64,000 nt of DNA from Ignelater luminosus (lineage: Eukaryota; Arthropoda; Insecta; Coleoptera; Elateridae): assembly GCA_011009095.1 (NCBI GenBank), contig VTPC01090413.1, positions 177,475 through 241,474 on the forward strand, given 5' to 3'. The notes beneath the pieces were generated by a model. That model had not been told where the DNA came from and did no database searches. It was given only the letters and a program-made list of their open reading frames with translations. A program made the translations under genes and the position numbers. Positions 12,070 to 23,257 of this stretch are shown here, one piece after another; within the stretch, counting starts at the first letter, position 1, and every line of letters starts with the position of its first letter.

Positions 12070-15000
12070 AGATATTTAATTTTTTAATTTTATTTAAATT
12101 TTTCATTTTTTAATTTGCAATAAGATGACCACTTCAGTTCAATAGTACCCTACATGTAACTTTTATTGATTCAAACGTAATGCTCAGGGTATAAATTTAA
12201 AATATATGGAGAATCTTATCTTCGTCTACGTTCCAAATTAGTTTGGTCTAATTTTATCTTAGGTAGTGTAGCAATTATGATGCCACCATAGGTTGGAAGT
12301 CTCAATCCTCTTAACGAACCGTATTCAACACTGAACATAACTTAAGGGAAAGTCCTCGAATCTTATTTGTCTGTACGAAATTGCAGAGCAAACTTCACCA
12401 CATTTTCTTATAATAATCAAAATGAAATGTTGAAGCTAGAATTAAACAGAAATGTAATTAAATGGCTGAAACGTTCGATTACCCTGTAACATTAAATTAT
12501 AATAAAATTTCTCGCCCTCTAAACTTTATATCCAATAATATTCCGGTACGAACGCTCACCGCAATTAATGATTTGCAAACATTCAACGACCGCAAATAAT
12601 TACATTTTGGGTAGGAAACCACTAAACTATTACAGTTGCGTCTGTAGCAGATGCCCTAAAATTATTAATGATTAAATCGCCATATTGAAAACAAGTGCAA
12701 AATCAGAAAACGCACTGAACAAGTTCCATGTCCATATTTCAAAGATTGAAAGCTCGGATCTTTTCTTCTCCTTTTTATTGGAAAAGTTTATTGTTACAAA
12801 GCAAAAAAAAAGTTTTCTCCTCTATCAACTTTTTGTGTTTGAAGATTTTTTTTTGTCAAATTTAATTTCTTTGTAACGCCTATAGCATCTTTTATATTTA
12901 ATATCTTTAATAAGTTTTACAACGTTCAGCAAAACTTTCCGAGTACTTCAAGGTGCATTTATTTTTTCTTTAATCACAATCATCTAATTGAACTGACAAA
13001 AAACTTTTGTTTTTTCTCGACAGATCTTAACATTGACTAACAAGCGTAAAGATGAAGTTTTTTCACCCGCTTTGATTCATGAGTTCATCTTTTATAGGAA
13101 ACCTTTAATGCGTAAAGTGTGATATCATGAATCAAAGCTGTCATCACTTCCATCTTGCTTTTTTCCTTTGTGAAATCACCCTGAACGCTAGTGTGTTTGT
13201 GTGTTCGACAATACAAGAATAAAAACCAAACCAACTTTTTTAAACAATTTATTCCCCTCTGAAAAATCTACTTTTATAATTTATTATCTAAATCGATCGA
13301 GATGTGTGCGTAGCAATATCGGTTTTATCGTTAATATAATATTGCAACTTTATCGTTGTGTAAACATTTCATCGACTAACTATTAAGTTTATAGTGATTT
13401 AGATTTTAACGTTATTTACACATTAATCATATCGTGGATATAACAGTATGTTATTTATATTTTAATGCTTCAATGATGCAGTCCCTTCGAGTGGAGACGC
13501 TTTAAATTATTTTCGATGCGTTAAGGGGCTCCACTTTTATAGAGTAAACCTCTCAACGTTAAACTAACAAGAACCTTCCAGTTCTGTGTGTACAAGTGCA
13601 GATTGGAAGTATCCAGAGGAAGTCTTTATGCATTTCATTTTACTAAATAAAAGAGTTAGTACTCGCAATTATTTAATTTTCATTATTTCTGCTTGAATTA
13701 TTTAATATTGTCATACTTTACAGTATTAAACAAACACGTTTTATTCAATTGTCTGTGCACATATTATGCAATTTTAAAGGGTAGAGGGAGGATTCCAATG
13801 CATTGTACATACCAAATCAACATAACGATAGAGACAATACATTTAACTCTCATGTGGCTTGTATTATTGCTATTTGCAAAGTTGAAGTACAAATGTAATA
13901 TCTTGTTTCGAAATTGCCTTATTAAATAAAGATTAGTTGAGCGGTGAATTTCATGCTTTATCATGGTCTACTCGCCATTGGGGTATACATACTAATATTT
14001 TAAGCTCGATTGCCACTGTGATGATTATTGCTAGCTAGTTATTCAATTTTTATTAGAATTATTAATAATTAAAATAGCATTGGGAATTTTAAAATAGTAT
14101 ACAGTCAAGGTTTCAAGCAAATGAACATTTTCTACGATTTTTAAAAATTCTTCTGTTAAAGATTAAAGTCGCATGTCTGGCTTTTTTAGTGACTACTGCT
14201 TTAAAAGTTCAACAGTACCTCTCACCTCTTGAACTTCAATTTAGTTATGCTTATCACTACACTTGTCTTAATGACCGTTTGCTAATAATGATACACTTAT
14301 CGTCCACCAGCTGACACTTTTTTATATGCTTAAAACCAGACTCAATTGACAAAAACACAAAAGCTTGAACAAGTTTTCAAGTTTTCAAAATTATATTTGA
14401 TTTGTAAATAAATCGTGCAGTTTACTCTGTACAGAATAGGTATGCCACACAACAAATACAATTTTCTGTCTAAAAAGAAACTTAAAAAGAAACAATCACG
14501 TTTTTCTAAAAAGCAAATTCATCAAGTTTGATAACCTAACCTAACTCTGAATTCTGAATGAAGTAGTCATTACACTTACTAAAAACAACATTTTTTTTGT
14601 GTACAACTGAAAAGTTGCTGTACAAATACTCTAATACAAAGTACTATGCAATCGTACTGAATCTTCGCAAGTAATGAATGTGAACCAGTTCGAATGAAGA
14701 TATGAAAGACTGCTTTGATTCACGTTCATTTACAATCATTAAGGTGAACTAACCACGAACAATCTCATCTTACATCATGCAACTGTAATAGTAATAAATG
14801 TAATATTCTTAACAAACTTAGTTCCTATGCATGTAGAAGGCTCAGCTAGTCAGTCTCAATGAGTAGATGTCGCTATTTTAGATGAAAACCTAAGTAATGT
14901 AACCTGTGGCTGAGCCAATAGGTTAAATAAGCTCTCTTTTGGTTACTGTGTTTAGTACGATGCAATTAATCAAAGTGATAATTAAGTAAAAGATTTCCAC

Positions 15001-15100
15001 GCCAGCCACATTGAGAAGTCTAAATTTAATTAGTTGTATTCAGTGTATTGCACTTAATAGGACGGTTTTTTATACAGAATCGGAGTGGGAACTATTTGTT
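12070..15100. other. Intergenic, one inverted repeat, otherwise unassigned
   Basis: About 3 kb of AT-rich sequence with no recognised gene. Open frames at 12685-12876, 13201-13386 and 13693-13929 are short, low in complexity and without motifs. The only structure noticed is the inverted repeat at 13050-13156. Confidence 0.5.
13050..13156. repeat. Inverted repeat (hairpin-forming, about 107 bp)
   Basis: GCTTTGATTCATGA at 13069-13082 is the exact reverse complement of 13125-13138 (14 of 14). Outside this core the arms continue imperfectly (AGATGAAGT versus ACTTCCATCT). The loop is about 42 nt. It could be a miniature foldback element. Confidence 0.6.
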
Positions 15101-15429
15101 GCTTTCAAGATGAGGAGATGATGCATTTATCTCACTAAAAAAGAACTTGGGCTCAAAATGGCAGCCGCCCCACAATTAATTTTAGATGTAATTATAAATA
15201 AGAGTAAGTAGTTTTTCAACAATTGCAAACCGTGAGCATTTCCAGTTTGAAAGATAGAGAAACGATCAAGAAAGCTGGTCTTATTGGCTGTTTCGTAACT
15301 TTGTCCACGTCTAATAGCCCTAGGAGGATTATCAGATCCTGGACATGCCATTTGAAAAAACAACAAAGGAAGAGAAGCCAACAAATTCAAATTCCAGGAT
15401 CAAAAAGTACAATACGGCCAAAGTCTCAC

Positions 15430-16690
15430 ATGTATCCTGGAAGCTTTACCTTTAAGAGCAAGAAGCGTTACTGATTATGATGACGATGAAAAACCAAATC
15501 AGTCAGTTAATCAAACTTTCCACTTCGACTAGTCACGAGCTTGAGCATCCATTGATCGAGTAACTAGGTATCATCAACAGAACTGTTCGGAATTACAACA
15601 AACTTACAGGACAAAATCACCACCCACATTCTTGAAGATCCGTCCCTGCACCATCATGGAAATTAATACCTATTTCATCCAGGAGCTTTCAATACCTCGG
15701 TTTTCGAGAAAAGTTGTAAATTTCAATCGTCTTCTATTCTCACCTCAGGTTTTCCAGTACATGCGTGGAAAACAACGAGTTTATAGCCTTTTCGTTCAAG
15801 CTCATGATTATTCAGCAAAGACTCAATGTAACCGACTTAATATCTTAGTTCGCTTGCATATGATCAGGTTGCAAAAAGCGCAATCAAAAGCACTCTGCTT
15901 TAGCCTAAATAAATAGAAGGCGGCGCCGACAGTTCTTTCAGAAGAGACAAGTAAGTAAAGGTCAGAGCTGGTATATTCGCTAACTTTTGCGACGAAGTGC
16001 ACCAAGACTCAAGAGATTCTTAATCCAACGACGACCAGGCTCGTTTCACCCATCTATTGATACTAAACAATCATGCTATATCGCCGTTCTTTTCCAAAAC
16101 TCCCACAATCATCCAATTCAGTTGGAGCAATCTCTGACAAGTAGAGGCCTTTGCCACCATTGTTCACAAGCCATCAAATTTTTATTATCTGCTTACGATG
16201 TAGTTCACAAGAAAAACTGCCACAGTTGTGATGATTATCACTCCTTAAGAAACCTCCTTTACTCAGCCTTTCACATTCTCATAGTCCTTTTCAATGTCTC
16301 TGGTAAGATATTCAAAAGACAAACTAAAAAAAGTTTTCAAAAGCGCCAACCTGCTTCCGTTACATCAGTTTGCCTACTCAAACTATACTTGGATGAAGTC
16401 AAGTCCTTCAATATCGTAATATACGTGAGTCTTCTTCTTGATTTAAAACTTTTGCAAAATCTGGCAAGGCTTTGTTGGAACTATCAACGAGTTTCTTTCA
16501 ATTTCCAATCGCACATATTCACTTTCCAAAACGGTGCATGTGTCGCAAGGATCGACTCTGCGCCCCATTTGCCATATGTCCTATTGCCACTACTCACCAC
16601 GCTCACCCTTTTCTGCAAACAACCCATACAGCTTATGTGTAGATCAGTGCCCACTGTACTTATTGCTTTAAGTTTGCTGCAGTGGAGTTA
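15430..16690 (+). mobile_element. Possible BEL/Pao-type LTR retrotransposon fossil, gag region
   Basis: Tentative. A segment near 15680 reads LSIPRFSRKVV, resembling the start of BEL/Pao gag (LPKF-L-PxFSGK). A later segment, about 16100-16260, has a cysteine/histidine arrangement GLCHHC ... NCHSCDDYHS ... LLY, resembling the BEL/Pao gag zinc-knuckle region (LCFNC ... C..C...HH.LLH). The element is broken and old. No terminal repeats, primer-binding site or pol domain were found on either side. If the gag reading is wrong, this is unassigned sequence. Confidence 0.35.
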
Positions 16691-16699
16691 ACTACTAAC

Positions 16700-17355
16700 A
16701 ACTAGAAAGTAGCCTGTAGCACTGTCCAGATCTTCCCAGGTAATCCTATTTCACCAGTATTGCTTTCTCATTAATGCGTTTCTATTATTTTCTTGAAGTC
16801 GATGGCTAATCTAGCGCCAAATTCATTTCTAACTCAGTTTATCAGCCAATGAATGGTTACAAATCGCCTGCTTTAAGCACGCTCTATTAGATTCCATCTG
16901 TTTATCCAGTAGGGTCACGTTCGCTTGTATTTAATGCATCTTTACTACTAATCTACCATCTAAAGAGGATATTAGCTTGGATGAGTAATCCAATCTCCTA
17001 GTTTACGGTTCCAGAAACCAACATCCAAACAATGCAACGCAGTTTCTCTTCCAGAGACGCTAAGTTTTATTAAATTACAACTTTGTGTTTCATTTATTAA
17101 AATAAACAAGTAAAAGATAAAAACAAAATACAAATAAAGAACCAAAGTATCTTAGTCAACAACAACAACAAGAATTATCCATCAAACTCCGGTCTGTGAA
17201 TTGTCTGCTGTATCACTATTCGTGGTCTATCGTCTATCGTGAGCTTCAATTCCCAGGCTCGTCTGAAAATCACTATAGCAACTCGAAAAAAACAATATTG
17301 TAGAAAAAAGCCGAGAGGTTAACCGCTGGAAAAAAGTATGTACACCAAACAAACC
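16700..17355. other. Intergenic
   Basis: No gene recognised. It includes a short CAA repeat at about 17157-17173. An 11-bp GTTAACCGCTG at 17322-17332 recurs inverted at 19694-19704, on the far side of the mariner-like element and the short tandem repeats. Confidence 0.5.
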
Positions 17356-18660
17356 AAGGGTTTTCCAATAAGAGGTGTTATTTTGATATTCAAAGAAAAG
17401 TGCCATTTTTTAATATAAATAATCGGATGTTTATTTCATTATAAAGAGGAAGGTATGCCGTTAATAGTGGAAAATAACATCAGGCAAATGACCACCACGA
17501 CCACGCTTACAGGACAATATCCTTTTCATGAAATTTTCCATAACCAAATCGCAAAGTGGCTGCCCTATGTCCTCGATAGCCTCACGAATTCCATCTTTGA
17601 GGTCTTGAATCGACGCTGGGCTGTTGGCGTAGACCTTCTCTTTCACGTGGCCCCAAAGAAAGAAGTCGCAAGGTGTTAAATCACAAGATCTCGGTGGCCA
17701 ATTGTGATCACCTCTTCGAGAGATAACACGGTCCGGAAACTTTTTCCGTAAAAGATCAATGGTTTCGTTGCTTGTGTGGCACGTAGCGCCGTCTTGTTGA
17801 AAGTAAACGTTGTCCAGATCAATACCATCCAATTCCGGCCATAAAAAATCGTTAATCATCTCTCGATAGCGCAATCCAGTCACCGTAACTGTTGCTCCAG
17901 CCTCATTTTCGAAAAAGTAAGGTCCAATGACTCCGCCGGACCATAAACCGCACCAAACAGTCACACGTTGAGGATAGAGAGACTTTTCAACAATAACTCT
18001 TGGATTTTCTGAGCCCCAGATCCGACAATTTTGCTTGTTGACGAAGCCACCGAGGTGGAAATGGGCCTCATCACTCAAGATGATTTTTCGATGGAATTCT
18101 GGATCATTTTCATGCATTTCAACGACCCAATCAGCAAAGACACGACGTTGTTGATGATCGGCCGGCTTGAGTTCTTGTGTTAACTGGACTTTATAAGCCT
18201 TAAGACCCAAATCTTTATGCAAAATACGGTGTAATGACGTTTGTGGAATGGCTAATTCCAAAGAACGACGAGGAATGGACAAACCTGGGTTTTCTTTAAC
18301 ACTTTCGGCTACAACAGCAATATTCTCGGCTGTTCTTGAGCGACGTGCACGGGTTTTATTCTTCACATCACTAACTTGTCCCAAGAGCTCGAATTTTTTC
18401 ACCAATTTCTGTATTGCGGTCCGACAAGGTGCTTCACGGTGACCCAAAAATGTTCGAGTTTTACGAACCGTCTCTGCCAAATTTTCACCATTTTTATAGT
18501 GAATTTTAATAATTTCAATGCGTTGTTGAAGCGTGTATCGTTCCATATTTATTAATGGCGTAGTTTCTACTTGTCAAATGTCAAAAAATGATAGCTTCAA
18601 AAGTGACATCTACCGAAATAGCGGGCTATTCAAAATAACACCTCTTATTGGAAAACCCTT
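17356..18660 (-). mobile_element. Mariner-like (Tc1/mariner superfamily) DNA transposon, apparently complete
   Basis: A 1305-bp element bounded by inverted repeats 17356-17386 and 18630-18660 that are identical over 31 bases (they begin AAGGGTTTTCC). One intact transposase gene lies between them. Perfect termini and an unbroken ORF indicate a young copy, the least decayed mobile element in the window. The right flank begins TA, but the left flank reads CC, so a TA target duplication is not preserved on both sides. The element lies at the edge of a TTCATCA-rich degenerate repeat. Confidence 0.93.
17461..18546 (-). CDS. Mariner-like transposase, intact, 361 aa
   Basis: Transposase that binds the element's inverted ends and performs cut-and-paste transposition through a DDE/D RNase H-like site. 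N-terminal helix-turn-helix DNA-binding region at about 1-60 (ETVRKTRTFLGHREAP, AIQKLVKKFELLG) and a second at about 65-115 (IPRRSLELAIPQTSLHRILH). Catalytic residues: D159 in IILSDEAHFHLGG, D252 in FQQDGATCHT and D289 in RSCDLTPCDFFLWG, giving 36 residues between the last two, so a DDD rather than DDE triad. The usual SPDL around the third aspartate reads SCDL, a possible weakening change. The ATG at 18544-18546 is used because it precedes the HTH and lies about 84 bp inside the right inverted repeat. A TAA at 17461-17463 ends it. A broken relative is at 32.4-33.0 kb. Confidence 0.93.
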   Translation of the reverse strand: MERYTLQQRIEIIKIHYKNGENLAETVRKTRTFLGHREAPCRTAIQKLVKKFELLGQVSDVKNKTRARRSRTAENIAVVAESVKENPGLSIPRRSLELAIPQTSLHRILHKDLGLKAYKVQLTQELKPADHQQRRVFADWVVEMHENDPEFHRKIILSDEAHFHLGGFVNKQNCRIWGSENPRVIVEKSLYPQRVTVWCGLWSGGVIGPYFFENEAGATVTVTGLRYREMINDFLWPELDGIDLDNVYFQQDGATCHTSNETIDLLRKKFPDRVISRRGDHNWPPRSCDLTPCDFFLWGHVKEKVYANSPASIQDLKDGIREAIEDIGQPLCDLVMENFMKRILSCKRGRGGHLPDVIFHY

Positions 18661-19690
18661 TATTTCATCAGTAATTCACAAAATTTACCTGCTTTATCAG
18701 TAATTTGCCGAACTTCATCTACTTTGTCAGTAATTCATAGAAATTCGCCCATTTCACCATTAATTCATCGAACTTTATCTACTTTATCAATAATTTCATC
18801 TATTTCATCATTGCTATATTTCATTCATTTCATCGTATGTATCGATAATTTTGCGCTTCACCAAGACTTCATACATTATTATTACCGAATAATACGTACT
18901 GTTCAATTTTAAAGAATTAAAGGTCTTCTATATAAACTGATAAAATGATCTAATTATGTATTTTCTAACAACTTATACATCGTGAGTAAAAAGGTAAGAA
19001 ACCTACTGTTTATCTCACTATAAATTTAACATATACGCAATTAAAAATTTAAAATAATAATTATAATACCGTATATTATGTACTTTTGCTAATTTCTTTA
19101 TTTATTTATTTAGATAAAACAAGTTTAGTTAAAAGAATTTTAATAAGTTTTTAATTTAATTCACACGTGGAGACTTTAGTTAACTTCAGGTAGTTACTTA
19201 TATTACGTATTTTAAGTAAGCTATACAGGGTGGTGAATTTCATTCCATGCCATACAGAAATATCAATTAATTCTAAATGTCAAAAATTTAGATTTTCAAG
19301 AGTATTTCAATTGCCTAAAAACACGGTATACAAAGAAACAACTCTAAAACTTGAACAAATGTACAAACACTAACATATATAAATTTAAGCAGTAATGAAT
19401 TTAATTGGAGTACACTTTTCATGATTAAGCAATAAAAAGGCAAAAACATTTTGCGGTTAATAAGTATTAAAAGTTTTCCTTTATTAGCAGGTTTATTAGC
19501 CTAATAACTACTCGATTAAAATTTAGTAAACTTTATCAATAATTTCATCAAATCTTCAGAAACTTCACTAAAATTTCACAAACTTCACTTAAAAATTCAC
19601 GAACTTCATTAGAATTTCATGCATTTCATTAAAATTCATCTACTTCACATCTAAACTTCACGTACTTCATGACGTGTGTACACCAAACTT
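18661..19690. repeat. Degenerate short tandem repeat (TTCATCA/ACTT type) in two blocks
   Basis: Two stretches, about 18661-18870 and 19530-19690, are built of loosely repeated words such as AATTTCATC, AACTTCATC, AATTCATCG and AACTTCACT at roughly 12-20 bp spacing. The sequence between them (18870-19530) is plain AT-rich DNA. GTACACCAAAC occurs just left of the mariner-like element (about 17340-17350) and again at the end of block 2 (about 19678), which suggests the transposon inserted into a larger repeat unit. Confidence 0.65.
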
Positions 19691-19884
19691 CATCAGCGGT
19701 TAACTCCTCGAAAGAAGCCTACTGCAACCACTAAGGCCAGCTTTTTTCGGTCTGCAGAATGACTCTACAATGAAAACGTTGATGGGGTAACACCAGTACG
19801 AGTGTTGCAAATTGGCAAACTCAACGTCTCGTCCAGCCATTAAGTATCTAACCATTCAACGCTTTGCTAGCTAGGTAACTATAA

Positions 19885-20930
19885 TACTACAATACTCGAA
19901 AATCCTTGGCATCGACGCAGCTTCAGTATTGGCATTTCACTACCTTTGCCTTGGTCAAGGGATACCGACCTGTCTGCAAGTTCATCTCCAAACTCAAAGT
20001 CTTCGCTATTATCGTAATCATCCTCCAGATTGATTATTAATGAGACTACGTCTTCTCGACCAAAGCGAATCTTCCTCTGCAGCCAATCGAGGATAATTTT
20101 ATTTGTATTCTCTACAGTATTTCTGCACATTTCAGGAGTAGCTGTACCAATTCCTTTTTGCCACATGGCTAAACACTTTTCCCTGCCATAGTCAAATATT
20201 TGCAAACGGGTTGAAAATACAGTAGTAAACACAACACGTCCGTACTGCAAGATCATTTCAACAGTAGTATACACTTTGTGGTCAGTATAAAGATTATATG
20301 ACAATAGTACTTTTTCAACTGCTTCAATCAGTCTTAAAGACTAACCACGAAACAAGCTTTGGTAAATTCACTTTTAAAGCATCACTTGGAAATACTAAAT
20401 TTATTTCTTGCAGCCAATCCCGGATTTCGGACTTCCTCCAAGAAAAGTTTGGCAGTTTCTCCACTAAACTACTAGGGTAACTTGCATTATCCATAATGAT
20501 AAAAAAAGGTTCTAATTTAGTCAATAACTGTTCCCTAAATCACGTTAAGAAATTGTATTTATTCATCTCACCATGGAAATGAGGCAAAAATTAATAATGT
20601 TTCAGAAATAAAGCCGTTGCTGCATTCTGCATGGTCTACCACACACTTTTATACAATTATAGGGTTACAGTAATCTTATTTTTTGTCATAAATGCTAGTT
20701 ATTTTACCAGCGTCCTTCTGTTTTAAGTTTTCTTATACTTTTCAAACTGTGATCTTGCCATGAGCTGTGTATTGTACCATTTTTAGATATCCAGGTTTCA
20801 TCTACAAATACACATTAGCATCTACTTTCAAATCGCAGAATTTCCACAACTTTCGTAAAAAATTAATTCTTACTTATCAAACTCTTCATGAATTATCTTT
20901 CATGTAGCAAAATCCTATGTTATGGATAAT
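19885..20930 (-). pseudogene. Broken DDE-superfamily DNA transposase (IS630/Tc1-like fold)
   Basis: Minus-strand relic. Readable in order from 5' to 3': RINFLRKLWKF; VFVDETWISKNGTIHSSW, containing the first catalytic D (near 20800); HAECSNGFISE with LLIFASF (about 20580-20640); LPHFHGEMNKYNF; IIMDNASYPSSLVEK with the second D (about 20480); IRDWLQEIN; and, further on, TPEMCRNTV with the acidic C-terminal run SLIINLEDDYDNSEDFE (about 20020-20150). These blocks are the usual order of a family of insect transposon proteins with VDETW, MDNAxYHS and C-terminal acidic tail. The expected NPIELIW block with the third catalytic residue (about 20300) is not recognisable. Multiple stops and shifts make it inactive. 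Confidence 0.7.
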
Positions 20931-21612
20931 TTTTCTTAATCAGCTAAGTGAACCATGAAACATGTCTTTTTCTTCTTCTTCTTAAAACTTATAAAAATGT
21001 TTTTACAGTAAGGTACGTATTGCTCTAAAAAACAATTTTTTGTAGTGTAGTTTAAAAAAAGATTTTAATGGATAAAAAATTTTAATATTAATATTTTCAG
21101 AATATTTAATATTATTCTCTCACAGCAATTACAGATAAAAGTAGACCACCATAGTTTCTTTCTCGTTCAAAATAACTTATGAGACTCGCAACAAGTTCTA
21201 TCGACTTTCTCGGAAAAGAGGATATTTTGAGGTTATATTTTAGCAATAAAAACTTTTCGTAAAACACTACTACGGTAGATGAGAAGTACATTAACAAATA
21301 TTCAGCAAACTTTAGTTCTGAAAAGAACGGATTTGAAATAGTGAATAAAGCTAGTAAACAAATTAAGCACGAGTACAAAAACGCAGCTCGTAAGCCGATT
21401 TAAGTACGTACATAGTACGTAGTAAAACCATGAGTAAAACCCAGAAAATTGAAAATCCCTAGTTCTAATGGTTTTTTGTAGTTTTCCAAGAGAATTATGT
21501 AGAATTTAACAAACAGAGTTGTATTTGCACCAAAACATTAATCGGTCTTGCAAACAGATTTAGTTTTAATGTTTTATAATAGACAAAAAGTATTTTATTA
21601 ATCCAGGCATAT
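20931..21612. other. Intergenic
   Basis: No recognised feature; the open frame at 21112-21378 (minus) has no motif and is probably chance. Confidence 0.5.
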
Positions 21613-22640
21613 ACAGGGTGTTTTGAAAATGAGTACAACTAATTGATAGTCGCTTCCTTCGACATCAATTAGACCTTTTTTGCTATATAACTTTTTTTCT
21701 ATGGTACAATGTACCATTTTCGAGATACAGGGTGTCAAGGTTTTATTTAAAATTTTTTGTTTTTGCAATATTTTAGAAACAAAACGAGATATCGGAATGA
21801 GATTTCCTATATTATGTTTGTTATTCTAAGATGTATACTACTTTATGTAGCTTTGCGTTTGATATTTCTTATCAGAGGCCCAGAATTGGAGGCGGTTTAG
21901 CCCTCTACGCTTAAGGAAATTGCTAAGCCACTGGAAAATCAAAAAAACATTTCTATTTTTGGAGTCATCAATCAATTTTAAAGACACTGTTGTGTGTTTT
22001 CCGTAAAATACGAAAATCAGATTTTTCATAACCTGTTAAGTCCAACGACCTATACTAACATTATACGTCATCTCAGAGACAAAATGCAATTTTTTGCATC
22101 GCATTTCTCAACAAGAATTAAGCATTTTTGTCATATAACGTCTTTCCCTAAAACGCACTGTTTTCAATGTACAGGGTGTCAGAATTTAACTAAAACCAAA
22201 GAATGTTGCATGACAAAAATGCTTAATCCTTGTTGAAGAATGCGATACGAATAATTGCATCCTGTCTTTGAAATGGCATATGACCTTACCATAGTTTTGA
22301 AAAATTTGGTTTTCCTAGTAAAAAGTAACTTTTTGATTCAAATTGATCGCTGACTCCGAAAATAAAAACAGTTTTTAATTTTACAGAGGCGTAACAATTT
22401 TTTCTGGCTTAAGTGGCTAGCCCATTCTCAATTCTGCGTCTCTGATGGAGATATCAAACGCAAAACTACGTAAAATAATAGACACCTCTCATTTTGTTCT
22501 TAAAACATTGAGAAGAAAAGAAATTCTAAATGTAAGTTTGACACCATGTATCTCAAAAACGATGCACTTCAGGAAAAAGAGTTAGAGTATATGAAAAAAA
22601 AAGCTCTATGCGTTCTACTGAAAATGTTATTCATAGATTA
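21613..22640. mobile_element. Foldback (palindromic) repeat element
   Basis: Two long arms are inverted relative to each other around a centre at about 22170. Left arm about 21664-22139, right arm about 22205-22640. Matching landmarks include GAGATACAGGGTGTCAA (left, about 21720) versus the complement of TTTGACACCATGTATCTC (right, about 22550), GCGTTTGATAT on both arms, and AAGCATTTTTGTCAT at the inner ends. The left outer end carries TACAGGGTGTTTTG, a motif widespread in insect repeats. No coding capacity. Arms differ at many positions, so it is not recent. Confidence 0.75.
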
Positions 22641-22904
22641 GATTTTCTACAATCCGAGACTAGAATGGGCTCTGTAGGTCCATTAGTTACCGAGATACGG
22701 CTTTTCAAAGATTGGCAATTTTTTCTAAAAAGTCACATTTTTTTGTAACGGTCATGTTTGGAGCTAACTATTGGCAGAAAGACTTGTCCTACAGTAAAAA
22801 CTATCGACAAGAATTTTTAGGAAATTTATTAATTAGCATTAATTTAAGCCCTAGACGGTGCATGCCGGTGGACCAAATAGGTTTTTTAAAAATGGCTAAA
22901 AACC
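22619..22904 (+). repeat. Long inverted repeat, left arm
   Basis: About 286 bp whose reverse complement matches 24645-24936. Shared landmarks: CTTTTCAAAGATTGGCAATTTTTT, GGAGCTAA-TATTGGCA-AAAGACTTGTC and ATCGACAAGAATTT (each given in short pieces). Similarity is roughly 80 percent by eye. The pair encloses the broken GCDTTSA-type gene. Confidence 0.75.
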
Positions 22905-23257
22905 AGAAAATGGGAAAATCAGATTTTGGTAATAATTGACACACTGTTGAAAATTTGAAGTGGGACATTGTAATTTGTAGACCACGTAATTAACTGCAGG
23001 ATTTGTAACATTTTGTAAACGTTTCTGAATTGGCATCGCCTTCGAAAATGCACAGAGGTGTAAATCAATTGCTGAATTACAACAGTTGACTTTTCTTTTG
23101 TTTTATACTGAAGAATTACTATTTGCTAATATTGGTAGTTAGAGTTATTAAAGTGAGAATCGACTTGCTTTAACCATGTACACTTAGCATATCCTATAGT
23201 TTCAAGTGGATACGACACTTAACAGAAGCACTACATGCAGTTGTATCAAATGTACAT

